Program-made: the position numbers and the translations under genes
Shown here: in pieces, positions 55,807 to 64,000 of the stretch
Numbering within the stretch: the stretch's first letter is position 1
Layout: the number at the start of each line of letters is the position of its first letter
Assembly: GCA_021774575.1 (NCBI GenBank)
Contig: JAJFIX010000031.1
Coordinates: forward strand, 402,264 to 466,263
DNA: 64,000 nucleotides
Source: Alphaproteobacteria bacterium
GTDB taxonomy: Bacteria; Pseudomonadota; Alphaproteobacteria; UBA6615
Reading direction: 5' to 3'
Notes under the pieces: generated by a model
The model's input: the letters and a program-made list of their open reading frames with translations, nothing else
Told to the model about the DNA's origin: nothing
The model's database searches: none

Positions 55807-58656
55807 ATGACCGAGGCTCAAGCCCCCGAGGCACCCCCAACCAAGGCAGCCCCATACACGCCTCCTCCTCCGCGCAAATCCGGCGGTATAATGAAAACGG
55901 TTGATGGTCTTGCACGAAAATTATTCGGCACGGCAAATTCCAGATTCCTGAAGACTTTGCACAAAAACGTAGACGCAATCAATGCCTTAGAAGCAAACCT
56001 TGAAGCTTTAAGTGACGAAGAGCTACAGGCAAAAACCGGCGAATTTCGGTCTCGTGCGAAAAATGGCGAGACCCTGGATGAATTGTTGGTTGAGGCGTTT
56101 GCCGTGGTGCGCGAAGCGTCCAAACGGACCCTCGGCCTGCGCCACTTCGACGTCCAGCTCCTCGGTGGCATGGTCTTGCATGGCGGCAAGATCACCGAGA
56201 TGAAAACTGGCGAAGGCAAAACCCTTGTTGCCACCCTGGCCGTCTATCTGAATGCCTTGGAGGGTAAGGGCGCCCACGTTGTCACCGTCAACGATTATTT
56301 GGCCCAGCGCGATGCCGAATGGATGGGGCGGATTTACACATTTTTGGGGCTAACCGTCGGCGTCATTATCCCAGGCCTGGATGAACAGACCCGCCAAAAT
56401 AACTATGCCTGCGACGTGACCTATGCGACCAATAACGAACTCGGCTTCGATTACCTGCGCGACAATATGAAATTTCGCCTCGAAGACATGGCGCAGCGTG
56501 AGTTTAATTTCGCCATCGTCGACGAGGTGGATTCGATCCTCATCGATGAAGCGCGGACACCGCTGATTATTTCCGGCCCGGCGGAAGATTCGTCGGCAAT
56601 GTACATTTCGGTCGACAAAATCATTCCTCAAATGACCGAGGACGATTATGAACGCGACGAGAAAGCGCGCTCGACCATGCTGACAGAAGACGGGGTTGAA
56701 CATGTCGAAGAGCTTCTGCGTGAAGCAGGGTTAATCACCGAAGGCGGTCTATATGACATCGCCAATGTTTCTCATCTGCATCATATAAACCAGGCCCTGT
56801 CTGCCCATAAAGGCTATCAGCGGGACAAGGAATATATTGTCAAAGACAATAAAGTCATCATCATTGATGAGTTTACCGGGCGGATGATGGACGGTCGGCG
56901 CTTTTCCGACGGCTTGCACCAAGCACTGGAAGCCAAGGAAAAGGTTCAGGTTCAAATTGAAAACCAGACTCTGGCCTCGATCACCTTTCAGAACTATTTC
57001 CGGCTCTATCCAAAACTTTCTGGCATGACCGGCACGGCAATGACCGAAGCAGGAGAGTTCGCCGAAATCTACGAGCTTGAGGTCGTCGATATTCCGACCA
57101 ATGTTGACTGCATTCGCGACGACACTCATGACGAGGTCTATCGGACCCTCGACGAGAAATACAATGCGCTGATCGAGACCATTGAAGACTGCCAGGAGCG
57201 CGGCCAACCAGTGCTCGTCGGTACTGTTTCCATCGAAAAATCGGAACAAATTTCCGAAACCCTTAAAAAACGTAATATCAAACATAACGTACTGAACGCC
57301 CGTTTCCATGACCAAGAAGCTTTGATCATCACCCAGGCTGGCTCGCCGGGCGCGATTACGATTGCCACCAACATGGCCGGTCGCGGCACCGATATTCAGC
57401 TTGGTGGCAATATCGAGATGCGCATCAAAATGGAATTGGCCGACATCACCGATGCGGCCGAACGCGAAGCCGCAATCAAGAAAATTACCGCCGAAGTCGC
57501 CTTGGCCAATGAAGACGTCTTGAAGGCCGGCGGCCTCGCCGTCATTGGAACCGAGCGCCATGAAAGCCGGCGCATCGATAATCAGCTACGTGGACGCGCC
57601 GGACGCCAGGGCGATCCAGGAGCATCGCGCTTCTATTTATCCTTGGAAGACGATCTTATGCGCATCTTCGGGTCTGAGCGCATGGATGGCGTGTTGCGCC
57701 GCCTTGGGCTGAAGGACGGCGAAGCGATCATTCACCCTTGGATCAATAAGGCGCTGGAAAAAGCTCAGCAAAAAGTCGAAGCGCGAAACTTCGAAATTCG
57801 TAAACAGCTGCTTCAATATGACGATGTTATGAATGACCAGCGCAAGGTCATCTACGAACAGCGCAAAGATCTGATGCGCGCCGAAGACGTCTCTGAGACC
57901 CTGCAGGATATGCGCCAAGAGGTGATTGAGGATCTCGTCACAAGATGCATTCCAGAGCGCACCTTTGCCGAACGGTGGGACGCCGAGACCTTGAACGGCG
58001 AGACCATGCGCCTGTTCAACTTAGACCTTCCCTTTGCCGACTGGTTTAAAGAAGAAGGCATCGCCGAAGAAGAAATCGAAGAGAGAGTACGCCGCGCCAC
58101 CCAAGAAAGTATGGCCCAGAAAGTCGCCAATATCGGCGTCAACGAAATGCGGATGCACGAGAAAAGTTTACTGCTACAAATTCTCGACCACCAGTGGAAG
58201 GATCATTTGCTCCAACTCGATCATTTGCGGCGCGGCATTGGTTTGCGCGCCTATGGTCAAAAAAACCCGCTCAATGAGTATAAGCGCGAAGCCTTTGAAA
58301 TGTTCCAGGAGATGCTGGTCCGGCTGCGCGAAAATGTGGTCAGCTATCTAAGCCGCATTGATATCATCATGGAGCAAGCGCGGGCCGCTGCCGTCGAGCA
58401 GGATCAGGCCAGAGCGGCGGAAGCAAACGCGGCGGCAGCAGCGTATGAAGAGAACCTCACCGAACCACGCCAAGCGACACAGCCCACCCCCAAAGGACCG
58501 AACGGGGATCTCGACCCAAACGATCCAGAAAATTGGGGCAAAGTTCCGCGCAATGCCGCATGCCCCTGCGGTTCGGGGAAAAAATATAAGCATTGCCACG
58601 GAAGCCGCAGCGGCGGCAACAACGATCCCGCCACGCCGGAGCAAGGCACCGCATAG
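55807..58656 (+). CDS. secA: Protein translocase ATPase SecA
   Basis: SecA drives proteins through SecYEG. The 949-residue protein has a Pro-rich N-terminal extension of about 30 residues, Walker [10 protein letters not shown] (G135-T139 region), the [13 protein letters not shown] motif [12 protein letters not shown] in NBD2 and EFGWHRDQ-type scaffolding helices, and a C-terminal SEC-C zinc motif [14 protein letters not shown] for SecB/ribosome contact. The ATG at 55807 follows TTGAGGAAG; a frame start 21 bases upstream is less likely. The gene is followed closely by the pterin dehydratase. Confidence 0.97.
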   Translation: MTEAQAPEAPPTKAAPYTPPPPRKSGGIMKTVDGLARKLFGTANSRFLKTLHKNVDAINALEANLEALSDEELQAKTGEFRSRAKNGETLDELLVEAFAVVREASKRTLGLRHFDVQLLGGMVLHGGKITEMKTGEGKTLVATLAVYLNALEGKGAHVVTVNDYLAQRDAEWMGRIYTFLGLTVGVIIPGLDEQTRQNNYACDVTYATNNELGFDYLRDNMKFRLEDMAQREFNFAIVDEVDSILIDEARTPLIISGPAEDSSAMYISVDKIIPQMTEDDYERDEKARSTMLTEDGVEHVEELLREAGLITEGGLYDIANVSHLHHINQALSAHKGYQRDKEYIVKDNKVIIIDEFTGRMMDGRRFSDGLHQALEAKEKVQVQIENQTLASITFQNYFRLYPKLSGMTGTAMTEAGEFAEIYELEVVDIPTNVDCIRDDTHDEVYRTLDEKYNALIETIEDCQERGQPVLVGTVSIEKSEQISETLKKRNIKHNVLNARFHDQEALIITQAGSPGAITIATNMAGRGTDIQLGGNIEMRIKMELADITDAAEREAAIKKITAEVALANEDVLKAGGLAVIGTERHESRRIDNQLRGRAGRQGDPGASRFYLSLEDDLMRIFGSERMDGVLRRLGLKDGEAIIHPWINKALEKAQQKVEARNFEIRKQLLQYDDVMNDQRKVIYEQRKDLMRAEDVSETLQDMRQEVIEDLVTRCIPERTFAERWDAETLNGETMRLFNLDLPFADWFKEEGIAEEEIEERVRRATQESMAQKVANIGVNEMRMHEKSLLLQILDHQWKDHLLQLDHLRRGIGLRAYGQKNPLNEYKREAFEMFQEMLVRLRENVVSYLSRIDIIMEQARAAAVEQDQARAAEANAAAAAYEENLTEPRQATQPTPKGPNGDLDPNDPENWGKVPRNAACPCGSGKKYKHCHGSRSGGNNDPATPEQGTA

Positions 58657-58674
58657 TTTTTTAGAACCGAGGAA

Positions 58675-58971
58675 ATGATGGGCAGCCGAAAAAAGCTTAC
58701 GGACGAAGCTATAGAGTCAAAGTTGAACGATCTCACGGGCTGGACTATCAAGAACGGCAAATTGCACAAAGATTTTCGGTTCGCCAGCTTTGCCGAGGCC
58801 TTCGCCTTTATGACCAGGGTTGCCGAACAGGCGGGCCGCTTGGATCACCATCCCGAATGGTTTAACGCCTATAATCGGGTGATCGTCGACCTAATCACCC
58901 ATGACGTCGGCGGCATCAGTCAATCGGATTTTGACCTGGCGGACGTCATGGATACAGCCTACGGTAAGTAA
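58675..58971 (+). CDS. 4a-hydroxytetrahydrobiopterin dehydratase
   Basis: A 98-residue pterin-4a-carbinolamine dehydratase that regenerates the pterin cofactor of aromatic hydroxylases and may bear on molybdopterin. The motif AGRLDHHPEWFNAYNRVIVDLITHD contains the active-site histidine pair and the later THD. No phenylalanine hydroxylase gene is present nearby, so its pathway partner lies elsewhere or it has another role. It begins 18 bases after the secA stop; the second ATG at 58678 fits the GAGG ribosome site better. Confidence 0.92.
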   Translation: MMGSRKKLTDEAIESKLNDLTGWTIKNGKLHKDFRFASFAEAFAFMTRVAEQAGRLDHHPEWFNAYNRVIVDLITHDVGGISQSDFDLADVMDTAYGK

Positions 58972-59070
58972 GAGATAATCCTGAGACGATTTCCCGCCCT
59001 GGGTCTATATGGTTACCTGTGGCGACGGCACCGCCGTTCCCCCCTCGAAGCGTTTTTAGGAGGGTCCATT

Positions 59071-59472
59071 ATGATGTGGCGCACCTATTTCATCTGCGGT
59101 GATCTACTGGCTTGCAGCCTAGCCGGGGCCGGTACTGCCTGGCTCGTTCAGGCTTTGATCCCATCTGATTGGCCAATGATCTTCGGCATGGCGCTGGGGA
59201 TGGTGCTGGGCATGACAGTCGGGACAATCGCCAGCCTCTTTTTCACGCCATTGTTTGGCGCCATGGAAGTCATGCTGCCGGTTTCACTATCGGCAATGGT
59301 GAGCGGTATGTGGGCCGGGATGGCTCAGACCGGAACGGACAGGTTTTTTGGCCTAAGCGACATTGACGCGCTGCAGGGCGGCACAGTGGCCGGCCTAGCT
59401 TGTCTCGCATTCACCTGGCTACTTCAGGCAAAACTGCGCGGCAATGCAAACATCCGCAGGGACACGCAATGA
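59071..59472 (+). CDS. Small four-helix membrane protein
   Basis: The 133-residue product has four predicted membrane segments (about residues 8-28, 35-60, 63-84 and 105-122), rich in Gly and Met (MIFGMALGMVLGMTVG), and a basic tail. A strong AGGAGGG ribosome site precedes it. No family is recognised. Its stop overlaps the start of the next gene by ATGA, so the two are translated together, and it may anchor or assist the methyltransferase. Confidence 0.75.
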   Translation: MMWRTYFICGDLLACSLAGAGTAWLVQALIPSDWPMIFGMALGMVLGMTVGTIASLFFTPLFGAMEVMLPVSLSAMVSGMWAGMAQTGTDRFFGLSDIDALQGGTVAGLACLAFTWLLQAKLRGNANIRRDTQ

Positions 59473-60080
59473 GCACAGGCGCACAGAAGAAATGGGACGC
59501 CGCGGCACGGGCCTACGATTTCGTCGGAGCCTTCGGCGAGGAGCGGCGTTGGCGCCCCCATAAAACGAAACTGTTTTCATCAATGGAAGGCAAAATTCTA
59601 TTCTTGGCGGTGGGGACCGGCTTAGACATTGCCTCATTCCCGCCCGGCCAGACCATTACCGGCATCGATATCAGCGCAAAAATGTTGGAAAAAGCGGCGC
59701 CACGCGCCGCCGCCTATTCGGGCAAGATGAGTTTGACGCAAATGGATGTCCACGAGATGACATTCCCTGACGCCACATTCGATCAGGTTTATACCTCATG
59801 CACGTTTTGCTCGGTCACCGACCCGGTGCGCGGACTGACTGCGTTGGTCCGGGTGCTAAAACCCGGCGGTCAATTACGCATGTTTGAACATACCGGTTCC
59901 CGGCATTTCCCGTTCAGTGCAATGCTAAACGTGATGAACCCGATTTTTCGAAACCTTGGCCCGGAAATCAACCGCAATACCGTCGCCAATGTTCAAGCCG
60001 CAGGGTTCAAGCTGCAAAAAGTCACCAACATCTTCCTCGATGTGGTCAAGACAATAGAGGCGACCGCCCCGATCAAATAA
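59469..60080 (+). CDS. SAM-dependent methyltransferase, UbiE/PmtA-like
   Basis: The 203-residue protein has motif I LFLAVGTGLDIASFP, the acidic ITGIDISAKMLEKA, MDVHEMTFPDATFDQVYTSCTFCSV and LVRVLKPGGQLRMFEH. This pattern is close to UbiE- and METTL7-like or phospholipid methyltransferases. The coupled membrane-protein gene suggests a lipid or quinone substrate, but nothing more. It starts by ATGA overlap with that gene; a longer frame reaches back into it. It is convergent with cspA across a bidirectional-looking hairpin. Confidence 0.88.
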   Translation: MSTGAQKKWDAAARAYDFVGAFGEERRWRPHKTKLFSSMEGKILFLAVGTGLDIASFPPGQTITGIDISAKMLEKAAPRAAAYSGKMSLTQMDVHEMTFPDATFDQVYTSCTFCSVTDPVRGLTALVRVLKPGGQLRMFEHTGSRHFPFSAMLNVMNPIFRNLGPEINRNTVANVQAAGFKLQKVTNIFLDVVKTIEATAPIK

Positions 60081-60104
60081 CGGCCTAAGTCAAATATCGC
60101 GAAA

Positions 60105-60141
60105 CAAAAATGCCGCCGCCAACAAATGTCGGCGACGGCAT
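60105..60141 (-). terminator. Intrinsic terminator of cspA
   Basis: Read on the minus strand, ATGCCGTCGCC pairs with GGCGGCGGCAT (one G-U) and is followed by TTTTTG, a good rho-independent terminator 74 bases after the cspA stop. It lies between convergent genes. Confidence 0.75.
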
Positions 60142-60214
60142 AAATCAAATAACTTTTCGCCACAAACTATGCGACGCCAAAGTTTCTCGGCGTCAAAGTT
60201 ACGCGGCGCAAATG

Positions 60215-60424
60215 CTACTCAACGATGGACAGGTTCTCGGCAGACGATTTGCCATTCTGTCCGGGCTGAAGCTCATAGGAGACTTTCTGCCCTTCATTCA
60301 GCGAACTCAGTCCGGCGCGCTCGACGGCCGAAATGTGAACGAATGCATCGTTCGAGCCGTCTTCCGGCTCAATAAATCCAAAACCTTTGGTCGGGTTGAA
60401 CCACTTTACGGTACCAATAGCCAT
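60215..60424 (-). CDS. cspA: Cold-shock protein, CspA family
   Basis: A 69-residue cold-shock domain protein that binds single-stranded RNA and DNA. The RNP1 motif KGFGFI and RNP2 motif AFVHIS are intact, in [20 protein letters not shown]. The ATG at 60424 has AGAGG at the right distance, whereas the ATG at 60430 lies too close to it. A long leader of about 150 bases would be produced from the promoter below, as expected of cold-shock genes. Confidence 0.95.
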   Translation of the reverse strand: MAIGTVKWFNPTKGFGFIEPEDGSNDAFVHISAVERAGLSSLNEGQKVSYELQPGQNGKSSAENLSIVE

Positions 60425-60847
60425 AGTCATTACCTCTAACTGGAGTCTTCATTTTGTATGTTGCGCCCCACACCATGCGGTAACGCGGTCTCATTAACGT
60501 TCACATTGTTAGGGGATAACTAATCTAATCGGCGGACCGGCTATTTAGGTAACTCAAAACAAATGCAACACGCATGTGGCTCTATTTAGAGCATATCACG
60601 AAGAAGTCAACATCTCGCGAGTTACCCAGGAGAATGTAGCGGCCCTTTTTCCTGTTCGTGACTAGAATTCTGCGTTGGATTGTTGCACAAAATAGGAACA
60701 TATCTCCACAATTGAGCCGAGAAACGTGCCTATTTTCATCTAGAAAATAGAACATTATAAATCAATAAAAGAAAATAACACATTGATATTTAAAGCACTT
60801 AACCCTTCGCAAGCAGTTCGTTTGCCAACCAGCGGGTTACCCCGACT
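60425..60847 (-). promoter_or_regulatory. cspA leader and promoter region, AT-rich
   Basis: No gene is seen in these 423 bases. On the minus strand TTGACT (60605-60610) and TAAATA (60583-60588) are 16 bases apart and would produce a leader of about 150 bases. A CTCTATTTAGAG palindrome (60580-60591) overlaps this -10. A second inverted repeat, CTATTTTC/GAAAATAG (60730-60750), could be an operator or a weak terminator for the livF transcript. Confidence 0.4.
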
Positions 60848-61498
60848 TTAGAGAGGGGCGAGATGACCCGCCTCCAGTTTCAATACCCGCGTAACCAATC
60901 GACCTAAGCGGGACTCATTTTGTTCCGAAACCAGAATGCCGGTGCCGATTCTGGCGATTTTACCAATGGCCTTAATCACATCCCGCGAGACAATTGGGGC
61001 CAACCCCAATGTCGGTTCATCCATTAATATGAGCTTTGGCTCGGTCATCAAAGCACGTCCGATGACCAACATCTGTTGCTGGCCACCCGATAACTGCCAG
61101 GCGCGATGACCACGCCGGCTGGTCAAAACAGGAAAGAGATCAAAAACAATATCCAGCGATTGGCGCCGTCGCGCCCCCCCTTGCCCCGACGCAACTTCCA
61201 GGTTTTCCAGAACCGTAAGACCTGGAAAAACCCGTCGCCCTTCCGGCACCAAAGCCATGCCGAGTCGCGCCCTGTCTTCGACCGGGAGGTCGGCGACATC
61301 CCGGTCGCCAAACCGGATAGTACCCGAAACCCTTGGCAACTGACCGAGCAATGCCCGAATTAGCGTCGATTTACCGACGCCGTTCGACCCGACGATCGCC
61401 ACACATTCACCTACGCCAACATTTAGGGTGAGCGCGCGCAGAACCGCCACCCCCCCATATCCAGCCGTCAGAGCGTCCACTTCTAAAAGCGGCGTCAT
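60848..61498 (-). CDS. livF: Branched-chain amino acid-type ABC transporter ATPase LivF
   Basis: The 216-residue ATPase has Walker A VGSNGVGKST, signature LSGGQQQMLVIGRAL, Walker B LILMDEPTLGLAP and the LivF-type H-loop LVSEQNES. It is the shorter of the two HAAT ATPases and pairs with the LivG domain of the upstream fusion. Its ATG overlaps the fusion gene's TGA. The substrate cannot be told from the sequence: branched-chain amino acids, amides or urea are all possible. Confidence 0.92.
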   Translation of the reverse strand: MTPLLEVDALTAGYGGVAVLRALTLNVGVGECVAIVGSNGVGKSTLIRALLGQLPRVSGTIRFGDRDVADLPVEDRARLGMALVPEGRRVFPGLTVLENLEVASGQGGARRRQSLDIVFDLFPVLTSRRGHRAWQLSGGQQQMLVIGRALMTEPKLILMDEPTLGLAPIVSRDVIKAIGKIARIGTGILVSEQNESRLGRLVTRVLKLEAGHLAPL

Positions 61499-63207
61499 AA
61501 TATGGGGTCCCCGAAATAGGCACGGCGCACCGCAGGATCACCGGCGATATCCTTCGGCGTGCCAACAGCAATCACCCGGCCCCGATCCAGGCAAATCAGG
61601 CGATCGCAAATCGGCATCAAGAATTCCATATTATGGTCGATAACCATAAAGCCTCTGCCCTCCGCCGCCAAATTTTTGAGCAGGCCAGCAAGATCTGAGG
61701 CCTGGCCATCTGAAAGACCGGCGGCGGGTTCGTCCAGAATCACGCAACGTGCCTCGGTTGCCAAAGCCCTGGCAAATTCGACCAAGCGGCGGGAGCCATG
61801 ATCGAGGGCACCACAGGTCTGGTCCCGACTGCGCCCAAAACCAACCTGGGCGAGCCAGGCATTTTCATCCCCTCGCCTACTCCCCGTTGCGACTGCATCA
61901 CGTACCGAAAGGGTTACCGGCAATTCCGGGGTCTGAAAACTGCGCGCCAGCCCGGCACGGGCTGCTACATAGTCGGGTCGTCCAGATAAAGTCACTTCAC
62001 CGAAGGTTATTTTGCCTCGATCCGGGCGGTCGAGGCCGGTTGCGATATTGGCCAAAGTCGTTTTGCCGGAGCCGTTGGGGCCGATCAAGCCGACAATCTC
62101 GCCCGGCCCAACGGAAAATGAAACGCCGTCAAGGGCCACGACGCCGCCATATGACTTGGCGACATCGCTGATCTCCAATGTCGCGCCTTCTCTATTTGGC
62201 TTAAAATCCCTGGTCGGCGAAACAGCCGGAACCAACGGGCGCGGACGTTTGGAAAAAACCGCCAGCAGACCAATCAGCCCGGCCGGAGCAAATATCACAG
62301 CGGCGAGTAAAACTGCCCCATTGGCGGCCAAATAATAACTTTCAAACCCACGGAACCATTCAGGCGAATGGCTTAGCAATAGGGCGGCCAGCAGACCTCC
62401 GGCAATTGACAGGCGGCCGCCAATGACGGTCATGGTCAGGCAAATTACCAGCACGCTGAATTGGGCGACCTCAGGCGAAACCACGCGCAGAGTATGGACC
62501 TGTAGCGCGCCCGCGAGGCCGGCAAACGCGCCGCCGACGACCAGACTTTGAATGCGCAGGCGGCTGGTATCGATGCCCAATGTTCCCGCAGCCAGTGGCG
62601 TTTCGCGCATCGCGGTATAGACCAGCCCTCGCCGACCCGATGTCAATTTCCAGGCCACCAATGCGCCAGCTGCAACCAATGCCCAGACGACAATCAGATT
62701 GGGCAACCCGCGCGCTACGGCGAAACCGAACACCGTCAGTCCCGGCACGCCGGGCAAACCGTTGGCGCCGCCGGTTAGTGACTGCAGATTAACCACCCCA
62801 AGCAACACCAGTTGCGCGGCGGCCAGGGTTGCCAAAGCAAAATAGTGAGAGCTCAGTCGCAGTACGGGCAAGGCGACCAGCAACGCCGCCAGCGCCGAAA
62901 ATGCCATCGCCAGCGGACCGGTGATGAGAAAATCTAACCCCCAAGTTCGCGAAAAGATCGCCGAGCCATAGGCGCCAATGGCAAAAAAAGCGCCATGGGC
63001 CAGGTTGAGCGCCCCCGCATGACCAAAGGAAAATTGATAGCCGATGACCAGAAGTGCCCAGACCCCGGCCATCGCCAAGAGTTGCTGATCGTACCGCCCA
63101 CCCCAGATGGCACCGGACAAAACACTCGCCCCCACAACCGCCAACACGATGGTAGGGATCGACCAGGCCGGCAAGATGCGCATTTTTCCAGTCGTGCCAA
63201 CTGTCAT
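61495..63207 (-). CDS. LivM-LivG fusion: permease plus ATPase
   Basis: A 570-residue fusion of a LivM-type permease (about residues 1-320, some nine membrane segments, with the GHAGALNLAHGAFFAIGAY motif) and a LivG-type ATPase (about 330-570). The ATPase has Walker A IGPNGSGKTT, Q-loop SFQTPEL, Walker B VILDEPAAGL and H-loop VIDHNM. Its signature region reads GALDHGSRRLVEFARAL in place of LS[YG]GQQR, so one ATP site may be weakened. The fusion is known in this transporter class. It overlaps both neighbours by ATGA. Confidence 0.9.
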   Translation of the reverse strand: MTVGTTGKMRILPAWSIPTIVLAVVGASVLSGAIWGGRYDQQLLAMAGVWALLVIGYQFSFGHAGALNLAHGAFFAIGAYGSAIFSRTWGLDFLITGPLAMAFSALAALLVALPVLRLSSHYFALATLAAAQLVLLGVVNLQSLTGGANGLPGVPGLTVFGFAVARGLPNLIVVWALVAAGALVAWKLTSGRRGLVYTAMRETPLAAGTLGIDTSRLRIQSLVVGGAFAGLAGALQVHTLRVVSPEVAQFSVLVICLTMTVIGGRLSIAGGLLAALLLSHSPEWFRGFESYYLAANGAVLLAAVIFAPAGLIGLLAVFSKRPRPLVPAVSPTRDFKPNREGATLEISDVAKSYGGVVALDGVSFSVGPGEIVGLIGPNGSGKTTLANIATGLDRPDRGKITFGEVTLSGRPDYVAARAGLARSFQTPELPVTLSVRDAVATGSRRGDENAWLAQVGFGRSRDQTCGALDHGSRRLVEFARALATEARCVILDEPAAGLSDGQASDLAGLLKNLAAEGRGFMVIDHNMEFLMPICDRLICLDRGRVIAVGTPKDIAGDPAVRRAYFGDPIL

Positions 63208-64000
63208 GCTCTGTGTCCAATCGCTTCGCCGAACACCCCTTGGGGCCGGGCAAACAGGATCGCGAAGAGCACGAGGTAGAGCAGGCCCTCGGCAACCGGT
63301 TGCGAGGTCAGGGAGGCGACACCGATTTCAAAGAAGGCGATCAGCATCGCGCCGGCAACAGCGCCGCGCAAACTACCCCAGCCGCCAATTGTCACCGCAA
63401 GATAGGCTTTTAACATCAGCGCCCCGCCCGAGCTTGGGGTGATAAAAAACTGATTTGCCAGCAGCAATCCGGCGGCGCCAGCAAGGGCAAGGGCAAGAGC
63501 GAAACTCACCGCGATCAGCCGGTCGACCCGAATACCCATCGCCCGGGCCATCTCTGGATCCTGGGCCGCGGCCCGCATCCGACGCCCGGTCTGAGTTCGC
63601 TCCATCAGCCAACCGAGCCCGCCGATCAAAATTATCGCTGTCCCCAGGATTGACAGTGACTGATGACTGATGACCAAGTCGCCAAGAGAAAATTGACCGG
63701 CTCCAAACAGCGGCGGCGTTGACCTCGGCGCCCCACCGAACTGAGCATTTATGCCGTTTGAGAGAATGAGGCCAACAGCGATCGTGCTGACAAATATCGT
63801 CACCGGCGGTTGGTTTTTCAGCGGCGTATAGGCCACTCGGCAGAAGATCAACCCCAACCCGGCCATCACCACCAATGTGGTGGGCAATAATAGCAAGCCG
63901 ACCCAGGCACCGCCTCCGGCAAACTCCACGGGCAATATACTGGTCAAGGCACCGGTCAATGCAATGGCGACAAATCCTCCCGCCATCACCCAATCCCCGT
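63204..64000 (-). CDS. livH: LivH-type permease, N-terminus beyond the window
   Basis: This HAAT family permease has a multi-span fold with TIAVGLILSNGINAQFGG, the MRAAAQDPEMARAMGIRVDRLIA cytoplasmic loop and the LGALFGAI-like AYLAVTIGGWGSLRGAVAGAMLIA near the end. The frame is open to the window edge, and codons just before the first ATG read D-W-V, matching the conserved GDWVMM of LivH, so the true start lies outside and the ATG at 63989 is internal. It is the first gene seen of the livH-livMG-livF unit; the binding protein should lie to the right. Confidence 0.9.
   Translation of the reverse strand, partial: GDWVMAGGFVAIALTGALTSILPVEFAGGGAWVGLLLLPTTLVVMAGLGLIFCRVAYTPLKNQPPVTIFVSTIAVGLILSNGINAQFGGAPRSTPPLFGAGQFSLGDLVISHQSLSILGTAIILIGGLGWLMERTQTGRRMRAAAQDPEMARAMGIRVDRLIAVSFALALALAGAAGLLLANQFFITPSSGGALMLKAYLAVTIGGWGSLRGAVAGAMLIAFFEIGVASLTSQPVAEGLLYLVLFAILFARPQGVFGEAIGHRA

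Overview
This window is a 64 kb stretch of a chromosome with moderately high GC content, most likely from an alphaproteobacterium of Rhodospirillales type. The evidence is the rnpB-mraZ junction, the complete alphaproteobacterial division and cell wall (dcw) order running on through lpxC, bamD, recN and ligA, an FtsZ with a long linker, a LigA with an alphaproteobacterial CxC zinc pair, and the grxC-comF-methyltransferase-mutT-argJ-PPIase-secA neighbourhood. Placement below class level is a guess. No tRNA, rRNA, CRISPR array or prophage was seen.

Layout. 1-240 holds the 3' half of RNase P RNA and its terminator. 240-743 is a long leader and promoter region for the dcw cluster, with a candidate LexA box and a five-box MraZ operator. 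744-20690 is the dcw cluster proper (mraZ, rsmH, ftsL, ftsI, murE, murF, mraY, murD, ftsW, murG, murC, murB, ddl, ftsQ, ftsA, ftsZ), almost all joined by ATGA overlaps. It is followed by lpxC, bamD, recN and ligA (to 27024). 27-34 kb is mixed: a small exported protein, an aminopeptidase P on the minus strand, a small protein preceded by an anti-Shine-Dalgarno hairpin, and the minus-strand lrp-uvrD-prmA set. 34-41 kb is accessory-like: an ELM1-family protein, a 2-oxoglutarate oxygenase, a 685-residue protein of unknown function, an IS5-family element with TTA target duplications, a TerB-like protein and a glycine-zipper secreted protein. 41-46.5 kb is an inositol monophosphatase family gene and an Fe(III)-type ABC transporter. 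46.7-51 kb holds DUF1178, a methyltransferase, a GNAT, three consecutive 2-oxoglutarate/Fe(II) oxygenases and a glutaredoxin. 51-60 kb is the comF to secA housekeeping block, a pterin dehydratase, a membrane protein plus methyltransferase pair and a cold-shock gene. 60.8 kb to the right edge is a branched-chain amino acid-type ABC transporter (livH, a livM-livG fusion, livF), with livH cut by the edge.

The most unusual feature lies inside the dcw cluster. Between rsmH and ftsL, where most relatives have directly abutting genes, there are about 600 bases containing four tandem units of 146-154 bases. Each unit folds into the same two-hairpin architecture: a long interrupted outer stem, an inner hairpin whose loop is a run of up to nine C residues, then a second GC-rich hairpin. 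The sequences of the stems differ between units but the pairing is kept, which is the signature of a selected RNA (or DNA) structure. The last unit ends immediately before the ftsL ribosome binding site. A second, separate hairpin with a CUCCUCCUCCC loop (29767-29816) resembles the anti-SD loops of alphaproteobacterial 'cuckoo'/CcsR-type sRNAs.

How the genes work together: the dcw block makes the lipid II precursor (MurE/F/D/C/B, Ddl, MraY, MurG) and the septal machine that polymerises it (FtsW, FtsI, FtsL, FtsQ, FtsA, FtsZ), with MraZ as a likely autoregulator through the operator at 461-505. LpxC and BamD extend the theme to the outer membrane. SecA and the parvulin PPIase serve export. The remaining genes are repair (RecN, UvrD, LigA), small-molecule transport and accessory oxidation chemistry.
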